This document shows positions 18,135 through 27,156 of a stretch of DNA of 64,000 bases, piece after piece. The first letter of the stretch is position 1. Every line of letters begins with the position of its first letter. Location of the stretch: assembly GCF_000381545.1 (NCBI RefSeq), contig NZ_KB906683.1, positions 62,001 through 126,000 of the forward strand, in the 5' to 3' direction. The notes below the pieces were generated by a model, which was not told the DNA's origin, searched no databases, and saw only the letters and a program-made list of their open reading frames with translations. This DNA comes from Rhodonellum psychrophilum GCM71 = DSM 17998 (GTDB lineage Bacteria; Bacteroidota; Bacteroidia; Cytophagales; Cyclobacteriaceae). The position numbers were made by a program, and so were the translations under genes.

Positions 18135-19167
18135 ATTAAATGTCGCATTATCCGGCTTAAACAATATAGACAACCCCGGGCCTGGAATACCTGTCATCCG
18201 AGGATTGAGGGATTCTCTTAAAATTGATGCGAAAATCATTGGTTTGGTATACGACAACCTTGAACCCGGTCCTTACATGCATGAACTGGTGGATAAAACC
18301 TACAAGGTGCCCTACCCTTCCGATGGTGTAGAGCCACTTTTGGAAAGAATCAGGTACATCCATGAAAAGGAACACATTGATGTGCTGATCCCCAATTTTG
18401 ATTCCGAGCTTTTCACGTTCATGAAATCAGAAAAGATTCTGAAAGAGATGGGCATCAGGACATTTCTCCCCACCCTTCAGCAGTTTGAGGAAAGGCATAA
18501 ATCCAACCTGCCTCAATACGGAGAAAAATATGGCGTCAAAGTCCCTTACAGTGAGCCCATCGGCAGCATCATGGATTTCAAAAAAATCGAAGACAAATTC
18601 GATTATCCCGTTGTGGTAAAGGGGAAATTCTATGATGCCTATATCGCTTATGATTTCGAACAGGTAGGGATTTATTTCAATAAAATCGCAGCCAAATGGG
18701 GACTTCCCATAGTGATCCAGGAATTTGTCAGAGGCACAGAAGTAAATGTAGTGGCTCTTGGAGACGGGAATGGCAATACTGTCGGTGCAGTACCCATGCG
18801 CAAAACGTATATCACCGATAAAGGGAAAGGTTGGGGCGGAATCACGTTGGAAGACCCCGTTATGATGGATTTGACGCATAAAATCATTTTGCAGACCAAA
18901 TGGAGAGGGGGTATGGAATTGGAACTTATCCGAACTTCCGCCAATGAACTCTACATGATCGAAATCAATCCGAGGTTGCCCGCATGGGTGTATCTGGCCG
19001 TTGCTGCCGGACAAAATCTACCAGAAGCACTGGTAATGCTTGCCATGGGAAAGAAGGTGAAACCTTTCACCCATTACGAAGTCGGGAAAATGTTCATCCG
19101 GTATTCCTATGACATGATCTGCGACCTGAAAGAATTTGAACAGCTCTCCACCAAAGGAGAACTTTAA
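18121..19167 (+). CDS. ATP-grasp ligase of unknown substrate
   Basis: 348 residues. An N-terminal pre-ATP-grasp Rossmann part ('LNVALSGLNNIDNPGPGIPV', 'IDVLIPNFDSELFTFM') resembles carbamoyl-phosphate-synthase-like ligases. The ATP-grasp core shows 'FDYPVVVKGKFYDAYIA' (ATP-binding Lys), 'VIQEFVRGTEVNVVALGDG' (strand plus hinge) and 'LYMIEINPRLPAW' (metal ligands E and N). Such enzymes activate a carboxylate as acyl phosphate and join it to an amine or thiol. The neighbours are a PqqD-like protein (overlapping) and a PLP decarboxylase (18 bases on), which could supply an amine substrate. That link is inference; the product is unknown. Confidence 0.85.
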   Translation: MEKIKLNVALSGLNNIDNPGPGIPVIRGLRDSLKIDAKIIGLVYDNLEPGPYMHELVDKTYKVPYPSDGVEPLLERIRYIHEKEHIDVLIPNFDSELFTFMKSEKILKEMGIRTFLPTLQQFEERHKSNLPQYGEKYGVKVPYSEPIGSIMDFKKIEDKFDYPVVVKGKFYDAYIAYDFEQVGIYFNKIAAKWGLPIVIQEFVRGTEVNVVALGDGNGNTVGAVPMRKTYITDKGKGWGGITLEDPVMMDLTHKIILQTKWRGGMELELIRTSANELYMIEINPRLPAWVYLAVAAGQNLPEALVMLAMGKKVKPFTHYEVGKMFIRYSYDMICDLKEFEQLSTKGEL

Positions 19168-19185
19168 CCAAAAATTTTTACTTCC

Positions 19186-20544
19186 ATGACCAAATTAATC
19201 TTTGAGAGACCCATCATACAGCAGATCAATGCCGGTCTGCCCAGCAAATACGGCATGTCTCACAAATTGGAACCCATCAGCCATATTGATAACGTTTCCA
19301 TAAAATCTTTAATCGAATCTTACGGTTCTCCTTTATTCATCATCTCTGAATCCACGATCCGAAAAACATACAAGAATGCCTTCAGGGCATTCAGTTCAAG
19401 GTATCCCAAAGTCCAATTTGCCTGGTCATACAAGACCAACTACCTCAATGCCGTCTGCAATGTCTTTCATCAGGAAGGATCTTGGGCGGAGGTAGTTTCA
19501 GGCTTTGAGTACGACAAAGCTCTAAAGAATGGAGTGCCAGGCGATTTGATCATATTCAACGGTCCGGACAAGAGTCGGGAAGACTTGGCAAAATCCATCA
19601 AAAACAGTTCCCTGATCCATATCGATCATTTTGATGAATTGTATGAAATCATTTCTCTCACAAAGGAAATTGAAGTGAAACCCAAAGTTGCCATTCGTGT
19701 CAATATGGATACGGGCATTTATCCACGTTGGGACAGGTTTGGTTTCAACTATGAAAATGGAGAAGCCTGGGATGCCCTTAACCGCATAATGGCCAATAAA
19801 AAACTGGATTTATTGGGTCTGCATACCCATATCGGTACCTACATGATGAGTACTGATGCATACAAAATTGCCGCTTCCAAGTTGGCTGAGCTGGCAGTAA
19901 GACTGCAACAAAAACATGGGCATGTTCTCCAATATATTGATATGGGGGGTGGATTTGCCTCGAAAAACACCCTGAAAGGTGCATATTATCCCGGAACAGA
20001 TACTACACCATCATTTGATGATTTTGCCGAGGCCATTACTTCTGCACTGATGAGCAGTGAAATCAAACCTGATAACTTGCCTTTGTTGATATTGGAAAAC
20101 GGCCGTGCCCTGATTGACGATGCAGGCTACTTGGCAGGTTCGGTTCTCGCCAACAAAAGACTGGCCGATGGCAGAAGAGCTACGATTATTGATGCGGGCG
20201 TCAATATATTGTTTACCGCATTTTGGTACGAACATGACATCAGGCCTGTTGAGCCTGTTTCCGAACAGACAGAAGACACCACCATCTACGGACCATTGTG
20301 TATGAATATTGATGTCATTAGGGGGAATATCATGTTTCCTTTACTGAAAAAGGGGGACCAATATGTCATCAAAAGAGTTGGGGCTTATAACAACACCCAA
20401 TGGCTACAATTCATCAGCATGAGGCCCAATGTAGTGTTGCTTGATGCAAATGGGAAACCTCATTTGATCAGAAAAAACGAAACGCTTGAAACTATCAATT
20501 CCCAGGAACTCACACCTGAGCATCTAAAAAATTTCGACCTATAA
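19186..20544 (+). CDS. fold-type III PLP-dependent decarboxylase (DAP/ornithine decarboxylase-like)
   Basis: 452 residues. Alanine-racemase-like barrel with the PLP lysine K83 in 'FAWSYKTNYL', the 'GLHTHIGTYM' strand, the phosphate-binding 'DMGGGFAS' loop and 'ILENGRAL'. The C-terminal beta domain has 'YGPLCMNIDVI' (active-site Cys C372) and 'GAYNNTQW'. Diaminopimelate decarboxylase has Cys-Glu-Ser after GP-x; here it is Cys-Met-Asn, and the substrate-binding Arg/Glu pattern of lysA is not obvious, so I do not call it lysA. It would release CO2 from an amino acid, giving an amine that the adjacent ATP-grasp enzyme might use. Confidence 0.85.
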   Translation: MTKLIFERPIIQQINAGLPSKYGMSHKLEPISHIDNVSIKSLIESYGSPLFIISESTIRKTYKNAFRAFSSRYPKVQFAWSYKTNYLNAVCNVFHQEGSWAEVVSGFEYDKALKNGVPGDLIIFNGPDKSREDLAKSIKNSSLIHIDHFDELYEIISLTKEIEVKPKVAIRVNMDTGIYPRWDRFGFNYENGEAWDALNRIMANKKLDLLGLHTHIGTYMMSTDAYKIAASKLAELAVRLQQKHGHVLQYIDMGGGFASKNTLKGAYYPGTDTTPSFDDFAEAITSALMSSEIKPDNLPLLILENGRALIDDAGYLAGSVLANKRLADGRRATIIDAGVNILFTAFWYEHDIRPVEPVSEQTEDTTIYGPLCMNIDVIRGNIMFPLLKKGDQYVIKRVGAYNNTQWLQFISMRPNVVLLDANGKPHLIRKNETLETINSQELTPEHLKNFDL

Positions 20545-20561
20545 ACACATTGGATAGCACC

Positions 20562-22739
20562 ATGAAAAAACTTGCATGGTTTCCGGAAGCACTTTTCAAC
20601 AGCTACGCTCAGGTTTTCTTTTCCAATAACAAATGGTTTGGAATCATCCTGTTGGTCCTGACTTTCGTGGATTTCTATGTTGGATTATATGGTCTGATTT
20701 CGGTGACAACCGCATTGTTTACCGGATATTTCATAGGCCTGTATGAACACAATATCCGGCAGGGGTATTATGGATTCAATTCCCTTCTCGTGGGTGTTGG
20801 CTTATCCATATATTTCCAACCAAGCGCACTGCTTTTGGTTTTGGTGATTATCTCAGGAATGCTGACAGTACTGCTATCGCTTTCTTTTGAGGGAATATTG
20901 GGAAAATATGGACTTCCTTTTCTGAGTTTGCCTTTTATCCTTGTTTTTTGGATCCTAAGGCTGGCTACAAGAGAGTTTGAATCCTTGGGATTAAGCGAAA
21001 GGGGCGTTTATGTTCTGAATGAATTATATCTCCTCGGAGGAAGGCATTTGGTCACGATGTATGAATGGTGGAACCAAATCCCATTTCATACTTCTCTCAA
21101 AGCCTACTTTCTTTCCATTGGCGCCATTTTCTTCCAACAAAATGTTTTTTCAGGTTTTTTCGCTTCCCTTGGGCTGTTGATTTATTCAAGGATTGGTTTT
21201 ACCCTTTCCCTGTTGGGTTTTTATATCGCCTATCTATTTTACATTTTACTAGGGGTTCCTTTCTCAGAAGTGTCCTACAGTTACATCGGGTTCAATTATA
21301 TCCTGACAGCCATTGCTTTGGGGGGATATTTTATCATCCCCAATAAAAGCAGCTATTTAAGCCTGCTTTTTATTATACCCATCACTGCTGTGATCGGTAT
21401 TTCCCTACAGCAGGTTTTCAATCTGTTTTATTTACCGGTACACTCATTTCCATTCAATGTGACTGTTTTGTTGTTTTTATATGGCCTGAAATTCAGGGTG
21501 GACAATAGGATCGGATTGAGCACCATTTTCTGGCACCAGCAATCGCCCGAAAAAAATCTATATAACTTCCTCAGTTTCCAGGAAAGGTTTGGCAAAGGCA
21601 GTCCCTTCCCCATCTATCTGCCCTTTTTTGGGGAATGGACAGTGACCCAAGGACATAATGGAAATTACACCCACAAGGACGACTGGAAACATGCCTGGGA
21701 TTTTGAAATCCAAGATGAACAGGGCAAAACCTACAAGGATGAAGGAGATTTTCCCACAGACTATTATTGCTTTGACAAAAATGTGCTGGCTCCTGCAGAT
21801 GGTGTGGTCGAAACCCTAGTCAATGATATCGAAGACAACCCAATAGGAAATAGAAATCTGGACAAAAACTGGGGCAATACCTTGGTGATCAAGCATTCGG
21901 AGTTTTTATTCAGCAAACTCAGCCACTTGAAAAAAGGCTCTATATTGCCAAAAATCGGTGACAAAGTTCTTAAAGGAGAAATCATCGCCAAATCTGGTAA
22001 TTCCGGAAATTCCGCCTATCCGCACCTCCATTTTCAGTTGCAAGCCACTCCTTTTATCGGTTCTAAAACCATAGATTATCCCATTTCAGATTTTTGGATG
22101 AAATATGGGAAAAAGGAAACATTGGAGGCCGTGGGCAATCCTCCCATGCAAGCCAAAGTTTCTACTTTGACTCCGAATCCACAACTGAAAAAGGCCTTTT
22201 CTTTTGTCATTGGAAACCAAATCAACTGGGAAACTGAGAACGGAAAAAAAGTCACTTGGGAGGTGAAAAGAGATTATTTGCTCAATACTTTTCTTGAATG
22301 TAAGGAGACCGGTTCCAAAGCCTTTTTCAAATTGGATGAAGGCACGCTACATTTTATCCATTTTGTTGGAAACCGAAAGTCTATGCTCTATCAATTCTAT
22401 CTGGCGGCCTATAAAATCAGTTTTGGATATTCCAATAGACTCCAATTGAAAGACAGTTTCCCTGTGAATATGGCCTTCCATCCCAACAGGATATTCATTC
22501 AGGATTTTATCGCACCATTTTATCGGTACTTAAAAGGAGAATATCTCCTTACCTACCCGGATAAAGCAAGAGGGCTGGGACAACAAACCATCGAGCTTCA
22601 TGGGAAGGTCATCAAGTCAGCATTTGGAAAAGAAAGAGAAACTTCCACTTTCCAATTCCTGATCAATGCTGATGGACTTCAAAGATTTCAATTCCAAAAC
22701 AAACGCTTCCAAACCAAAGCCAAATGTACCGCAAGCTGA
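20562..22739 (+). CDS. urea-transporter-like membrane domain fused to an M23 metallopeptidase domain
   Basis: 725 residues. Residues 1-310 are membrane helices with the urea-transporter repeat motif in both halves: 'GLPFLSLPFILVFW' (118-131) and 'YLPVHSFPFNVTV' (about 290-302), plus 'YGFNSLLVGVGLS'. From about 345 there is a LytM/M23 peptidase: H377 and D380 in 'HAWDFEI', 'NSGNSAYPHLHFQLQ' with H488 and H490 as zinc and catalytic residues. About 200 beta-rich residues of unknown type follow. A pore for urea or a small amide and a cell-wall-type peptidase in one chain is unusual. An in-frame TTG (20550) is ignored in favour of the ATG. The end overlaps the next gene by 16 bases. Confidence 0.85.
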   Translation: MKKLAWFPEALFNSYAQVFFSNNKWFGIILLVLTFVDFYVGLYGLISVTTALFTGYFIGLYEHNIRQGYYGFNSLLVGVGLSIYFQPSALLLVLVIISGMLTVLLSLSFEGILGKYGLPFLSLPFILVFWILRLATREFESLGLSERGVYVLNELYLLGGRHLVTMYEWWNQIPFHTSLKAYFLSIGAIFFQQNVFSGFFASLGLLIYSRIGFTLSLLGFYIAYLFYILLGVPFSEVSYSYIGFNYILTAIALGGYFIIPNKSSYLSLLFIIPITAVIGISLQQVFNLFYLPVHSFPFNVTVLLFLYGLKFRVDNRIGLSTIFWHQQSPEKNLYNFLSFQERFGKGSPFPIYLPFFGEWTVTQGHNGNYTHKDDWKHAWDFEIQDEQGKTYKDEGDFPTDYYCFDKNVLAPADGVVETLVNDIEDNPIGNRNLDKNWGNTLVIKHSEFLFSKLSHLKKGSILPKIGDKVLKGEIIAKSGNSGNSAYPHLHFQLQATPFIGSKTIDYPISDFWMKYGKKETLEAVGNPPMQAKVSTLTPNPQLKKAFSFVIGNQINWETENGKKVTWEVKRDYLLNTFLECKETGSKAFFKLDEGTLHFIHFVGNRKSMLYQFYLAAYKISFGYSNRLQLKDSFPVNMAFHPNRIFIQDFIAPFYRYLKGEYLLTYPDKARGLGQQTIELHGKVIKSAFGKERETSTFQFLINADGLQRFQFQNKRFQTKAKCTAS

Positions 22740-24070
22740 TCCTATTTATCATGATATTGGGGATGGGTTTTACGCAAAAGCTCTCAGCCCAGCAAAGTCT
22801 GCCAAAGGTTGACGCCCTGACATACCAGCTTTTCCAGCAAAAAGCTTGGGACGATCTGATCAAAGAGGGCGAAATAGCCATCCAAAATGGCATCGATTAT
22901 TATTATTTGAGGGTAAGAATGGGAATAGCCTATTATGAAAAAGGCAATTTCCATGAAGCTATCCGCCAAATGGAAATTGCCAGAGAAATGAACGACGGGG
23001 AAGCGTACCTTCAGGAATACCTGTATTATGCCTACTTATTTGCCGGAAGAACGGCAGACGCCAGGCTGATGGCTGAGGATTTTTCACCTGAGCTGAAAAA
23101 AAAGACCCACACCGAACAGGTGCCTTTTCTTGGGAAAATTGATTTGGCATACAACTATACCGGACAGATCGATCCTTCGATTCTTGACGGGTTTTCAGCA
23201 AAATTACCTGAAGAAATAGATGGTGCCCAGTTTATTCCAAATCAACACAATTATTATTATTTGGGTGTGGGATTAAATATCTCCCGGAGATTTTCACTGT
23301 ATCAAGCTTATTCCTATCTCCAAGTCAATCATTTGGTATATAACCAGTTGGATGGCGAGCAGTTATTGGACAGTGACTATTCCTCAACATTGCATCAGTA
23401 CTATGTGGCAGGAAACGTTCTTTTAACCAAAGGACTCACCCTATTGGGGGGAATCCACTACATCAGAAAGAATTTCCCTGTAACCACAGAGGTGATTGCC
23501 GGCCCACCAGGAAGACCTATAGAAAGCAGCGTGACTTCCAATGTAGGAGAAAATGATTTGGTGGGATTTTTATCGATTTACAAAAGATTCAACAGGGTAA
23601 CTCTTGGCGCTTCTTATTATCGTGGCTCTCTCTCCAATTTCAGGCAAAACCAAGGCGATGCGAAAGTAATCTTCTATCCGTTTGGAAATCAAAACCTTTA
23701 CACCACATCAACAATTTCATACCATCAACAGGATTTCGGAAATGGGAATACAATAAATAATTCTCTTTTCGATCAGCAAGTTGGTTTCAGGACAACTTCC
23801 TGGCTTTGGCTAGAAGGTTATGGAACAATTGGGAATATGAATAATTTCTTTATGAACGATGGCCTCTTGATTTTTAACAGGATGGACACCATCAAGCAGC
23901 GATTTGGCGGAAGATTCATCCTCCTTCCTCTCTCAAATCTGAAATTGATTCTAGACTATTCCATACTTATGAATGAAAGTGAATTTTTCCCCACATCGGG
24001 AAATGAAAGTTTCAATAAAAGGAAATACAATGTACAATCCCTTACAGGCACCCTATCATGGACATTCTAA
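22724..24070 (+). CDS. exported protein with TPR-like N-terminus and outer-membrane beta-barrel
   Basis: 448 residues. Signal peptide 1-22 ('MILGMGFTQKLSAQ'), two or three TPR-like helical pairs at about 30-115 ('LRVRMGIAYYEKGNFHEAIR'), then alternating amphipathic strands with many Tyr/Gly and a terminal 'TLSWTF', which points to an outer-membrane barrel. No named family is recognised with certainty. It overlaps the UT/M23 gene by 16 bases and is followed 10 bases on by another TPR protein, so it belongs to the same transcript. It may be the outer-membrane exit or entry port of the system. Confidence 0.75.
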   Translation: MYRKLILFIMILGMGFTQKLSAQQSLPKVDALTYQLFQQKAWDDLIKEGEIAIQNGIDYYYLRVRMGIAYYEKGNFHEAIRQMEIAREMNDGEAYLQEYLYYAYLFAGRTADARLMAEDFSPELKKKTHTEQVPFLGKIDLAYNYTGQIDPSILDGFSAKLPEEIDGAQFIPNQHNYYYLGVGLNISRRFSLYQAYSYLQVNHLVYNQLDGEQLLDSDYSSTLHQYYVAGNVLLTKGLTLLGGIHYIRKNFPVTTEVIAGPPGRPIESSVTSNVGENDLVGFLSIYKRFNRVTLGASYYRGSLSNFRQNQGDAKVIFYPFGNQNLYTTSTISYHQQDFGNGNTINNSLFDQQVGFRTTSWLWLEGYGTIGNMNNFFMNDGLLIFNRMDTIKQRFGGRFILLPLSNLKLILDYSILMNESEFFPTSGNESFNKRKYNVQSLTGTLSWTF

Positions 24071-24080
24071 CACTCAAGTG

Positions 24081-24731
24081 ATGAATAAAATATCAAAAAA
24101 ATTCGTGAGGCTAACTTTTAGCACTAAATCCATCTTCCTGACAATAATGCTGTCCGGAACCATAAGTATGGGCACCTTTGCTCAGGACAAAATTATTGAT
24201 GCATTCAAGCAGAGCTATTCACTTGAAAAAAACGAGAATTTCAAGGGTGCCATTGAATCCTTGAAAGCGGTTTATCAGACCGATTCCTACGAACTAAACC
24301 TGAGACTTGGCTGGTTGACCTATCTGGCTGGGCAGCTTCCGGAATCGGAGGATTATTATTCCAAAGCAGTTGCCTTGAAGCCTTATGCCATCGAACCCAA
24401 ATTCGGATTGGTACTTCCGCTTTCGGTACAGGGGAAATGGACTGAAACAGAAGAAATCTATCAAAGAATTCTTCAGGTAGACCCACAGAATTCTTTGGTC
24501 AATTACAGACTCGGACTAATCTATTACAACAGGGGAAACTATGACAAAGCCGACCCTTATCTGGAAAAAGTAGTCAATTTATATCCCTTTGATTATGATG
24601 GGTTGATTTTATTGGCTTGGAACAAATTAAACCTACAGAAGAGCAGAGAATCAAAAGTATTGTTCCAAAAGGTACTGATGAACAATCCGGATGACCCATC
24701 AGCCCTCGAAGGTTTGAAATTGATCAAGTAA
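24081..24731 (+). CDS. periplasmic TPR protein
   Basis: 216 residues from the ATG at 24081; longer in-frame starts run back into the preceding barrel gene and are rejected. A signal peptide at about 12-35 ('IFLTIMLSGTISMGTFAQ') is followed by at least four TPR motifs ('LNLRLGWLTYLAGQLPESED', 'LVNYRLGLIYYNRGNYDKAD'). TPR arrays hold protein partners together; here it probably bridges the barrel protein and other periplasmic parts of the operon. 18 bases separate it from the cytochrome gene. Confidence 0.8.
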   Translation: MNKISKKFVRLTFSTKSIFLTIMLSGTISMGTFAQDKIIDAFKQSYSLEKNENFKGAIESLKAVYQTDSYELNLRLGWLTYLAGQLPESEDYYSKAVALKPYAIEPKFGLVLPLSVQGKWTETEEIYQRILQVDPQNSLVNYRLGLIYYNRGNYDKADPYLEKVVNLYPFDYDGLILLAWNKLNLQKSRESKVLFQKVLMNNPDDPSALEGLKLIK

Positions 24732-24749
24732 TCCCTTATTTAAAAAAAA

Positions 24750-25232
24750 ATGAAAGCTGGAAAAACCAATTTATTGCTCACAGTATTGATGACAACCCTG
24801 TTTCTTTTTGGTTTTGGCCTAAAGTATATAGGCCCATCTCCAAAAACACCTGAAATTTCGTCGGGCAAATCTGATAATCTCAAAGCTTTAAAATTATTGG
24901 ATCAAAATTGCCTTTCATGTCACAATCCAGATATGACAGGAGGACATGCAAGTCGATTGGCTCCACCGATTTTCAAAGTTAGGGAGCACTATTACAGAGA
25001 AGATATTACCAAGGAGGAATTTACCGCAAGCATCCTCAATTTTGTCAAAAACCCCAGCGAAGACAAAACCAAAATGAGAGGTGCTATCAGAAACTTTGGC
25101 TTGATGCCATCGCTTGTCATCCCACAGGAAGATTTGGAATTGATCGTCAACTACATCTACGACAATGACCTTTCTTCCGAAGCATGGAAAATAGATTGGG
25201 ATACATTCAAAAAAAATCAAATAAGAAACTGA
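24750..25232 (+). CDS. monohaem cytochrome c
   Basis: 160 residues. N-terminal membrane segment or signal (about 8-24, 'LLLTVLMTTLFLFGFG'), then a single CxxCH haem site in 'LLDQNCLSCHNPDMTGGHAS'. Likely axial Met candidates are in 'TKMRGAIRNFGLMP'. The C-terminal helix 'LELIVNYIYDND' is typical of class I cytochromes. It is the last gene of the seven-gene operon, 18 bases after the TPR gene. It implies that the system exchanges electrons in the periplasm or is tied to the respiratory chain. Confidence 0.85.
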   Translation: MKAGKTNLLLTVLMTTLFLFGFGLKYIGPSPKTPEISSGKSDNLKALKLLDQNCLSCHNPDMTGGHASRLAPPIFKVREHYYREDITKEEFTASILNFVKNPSEDKTKMRGAIRNFGLMPSLVIPQEDLELIVNYIYDNDLSSEAWKIDWDTFKKNQIRN

Positions 25233-25626
25233 AAAAAAATCGGGTCAATTATTTCACTCCCATCCTCAAAACAGATCCCAGATTCAATTCTAAATTCTAA
25301 ATTCTCTAATTTCAAATTCGAAGGATAAAATGGGATAATCAGAAGTAAGATTGTGCAATAAAATTGAGACCAATCCCATTTTTGATATTAACATCCATCC
25401 CCTAGCGAAATCCTGGAGCCCGCAGGGGGAACTAAGTCTACCTTTTGGTGGCAGATTGTTTTAATCAAAAACTACCCTCTAAATTCATGATATGGCAGCA
25501 GCCGATCTGGATTTCGCGTGAAAAATAATTAGAGACTTTTTTGGGGCCTAAATAAAAAGAAACCAATTTTCCATTAATATCTTACAAGGTATGTTTTCCT
25601 TTTCTGAAAAGGCAAGGGATACAACC
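25233..25626. other. intergenic region with a decayed repeat fragment
   Basis: A fragment at about 25300-25345 ('TTTCAAATTCGAAGGATAAA') matches the right-hand part of the 178-bp repeat unit ('ACAAATTCGAAGGATAGG'). I see no gene and no clear terminator for the preceding operon. Confidence 0.35.
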
Positions 25627-25655
25627 TTGAGTACCAGCTGAAAAAACTATATTTA
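25627..25655 (+). promoter_or_regulatory. possible Bacteroidota-type promoter
   Basis: TTG at 25627 and TATATTTA at 25648-25655, with an 18-base spacer, approximate the Bacteroidota consensus (TTTG / TAnnTTTG). It lies 28 bases before the nucleoside hydrolase start. Confidence 0.3.
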
Positions 25656-25683
25656 CCTTCCTTTTATTTAATTCAAAATTTGC

Positions 25684-26610
25684 ATGAAAACCTTCATTAC
25701 CTTTATTATTGCCTTTTTCATTTCACTTCCCTCTTTTTCCCAAAAACAGAAAGTTTGGCTTGATTCGGACACTGGAAACGAGATGGATGACCTTTATGCA
25801 ATTGTAAGATTGCTGAAAACACCTGATGTTGAGGTGGTCGGTTTAAGTTCAGCGCATTTCAACAATCCTGATCTATTGGTTTTTGAAAAATGGAACGCCT
25901 ATGATACCAAAGGATTCAATTCGGTAAAAGAAAGTCAAAGGCTGAATGAATTGATTCTTCAGACCATGGGATTGACAAATATCCCCCATCCCATTGGAGC
26001 TGACAGACAAATCGGCAGGGCATGGGGAGGCCAGGAACCTAGGGACTCTCCAGCAGCCAGGGGAATCATTGAATCTGTCAAATCGTTGCCTGAGGGTGAA
26101 AAATTGGACATCTTGCTCTTGGGCGCATTGACAAATGTTGCCTCTGCCATTCTTTTATCACCTGATATTCTGCCAAAAATCCGTGTTTATTGCCTGGGAG
26201 CAAATTACAACCAAACCACCAGAGCGTGGAGCAAAAATGAATTTAATATCAGAAATGATTTAAATGCTTTTGATTATTTATTGGATTTAAAAGATCTGGA
26301 TTTGATTATTATGCCCTTAGAAACCTCCCGTCCCTTACAATTTGACAGGGATGTCTCCTATGAAAAGACTGACGATGCTGTTCCGATCGAAAAAATACTC
26401 GCTGACCGCTGGCGTGAACAAAATCCGCAGGATAAAACCAGGGTGATGTGGGATTTGGCTTTGGTGCAGGCTTATTTGCTGCCCCAACATTCAGAGATCC
26501 TAATGGTGAATTCCCCCCCTGAAAACAAAACCTTTACGGTTAAAATCTACTCAAAAATTGATAAAGAGGCCATGGAGAATGATTTTTGGGAGGTGCTGAA
26601 AAGGAAATAG
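25684..26610 (+). CDS. secreted nucleoside-hydrolase-like protein
   Basis: 308 residues. Signal peptide 1-20 ('FFISLPSFSQ'). The family's N-terminal calcium/ribose motif DTDxGxDDD appears as 'DSDTGNEMDD' (about 27-36); 'LDILLLGALTNVASAI' and 'WSKNEFNIRNDLNAF' (second metal/ribose region) follow. Members hydrolyse the N-glycosidic bond of nucleosides; periplasmic Bacteroidota members often act in nucleoside salvage or have other substrates. The altered metal motif and the export signal make the substrate uncertain. It stands alone, with repeats on its 3' side. Confidence 0.8.
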   Translation: MKTFITFIIAFFISLPSFSQKQKVWLDSDTGNEMDDLYAIVRLLKTPDVEVVGLSSAHFNNPDLLVFEKWNAYDTKGFNSVKESQRLNELILQTMGLTNIPHPIGADRQIGRAWGGQEPRDSPAARGIIESVKSLPEGEKLDILLLGALTNVASAILLSPDILPKIRVYCLGANYNQTTRAWSKNEFNIRNDLNAFDYLLDLKDLDLIIMPLETSRPLQFDRDVSYEKTDDAVPIEKILADRWREQNPQDKTRVMWDLALVQAYLLPQHSEILMVNSPPENKTFTVKIYSKIDKEAMENDFWEVLKRK

Positions 26611-26677
26611 GAAGCATTTAAATTAATTCTCGTAAAATTTAGGCCATTCCTCAAAAATTCTCAGCGATTCTTTTCCC

Positions 26678-26835
26678 CACTGGTTGAAGTTTCTACTACA
26701 TCTAAATATTTGCGGTTTCACCTAAGAAACCTTCACGCAAAAAACCATTTGAAATGGCTCTGGAAAGAACGAATCATTACTTCAACTGAAGATTCCTCCT
26801 CCTCGAATTTTAAAAATTCAATATGAGTAAAAATG
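26678..26835 (+). repeat. single degenerate copy of the 178-bp repeat
   Basis: 'CTGGTTGAAGTTTCTACTAC', 'TTCACGCAAAAAACCATTTG' and 'CTCGAATTTTAAAAATTCAA' follow the unit order of the arrays further on, but the palindromes have lost pairing. A short open frame that starts inside it (26823-27080) shows no protein-like features. Apart from this, the 26611-27156 gap holds nothing I can name. Confidence 0.6.
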
Positions 26836-27156
26836 GGATGCGATATAGGTTGGTAATGAAAAGGCTAAAGCAACTTTTGATATTCACTGTCATCCCAATC
26901 GAAATTCAAGATCCCGAAAAGGGGCGTAACCCATATCTTAGTAGAATCAAACAATTTCGGAGGATTCAAAGGGGCATAGCCCTGACATCTTTTCAATCGA
27001 TTCCATATCACAACATAGTCGCTTTCGGAGGAATGAACAACACTCCACCGTTAGGGGTATTGTCCACTGGAAAATTATGAATTACTTTTGAAGGGTTAAT
27101 CAGAATAAGTAAAAGAAGCAGGAACTTTAGTACATGCTTCCAAAAACTTGAAAACA

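Noticed and set aside
17877-19167. Pyrroloquinoline quinone or classical RiPP cluster
   Set aside because: Apart from the PqqD-like protein there is no pqqA-like precursor, radical SAM enzyme, protease/exporter pair or other pqq gene.
19186-20544. Diaminopimelate decarboxylase lysA
   Set aside because: The fold and PLP site agree, but the Cys-Glu-Ser loop and partner motifs do not, and the context is not lysine biosynthesis.
26823-27080. 85-residue open frame
   Set aside because: It begins in a decayed repeat copy, is basic and low in structure, and has no recognisable family.
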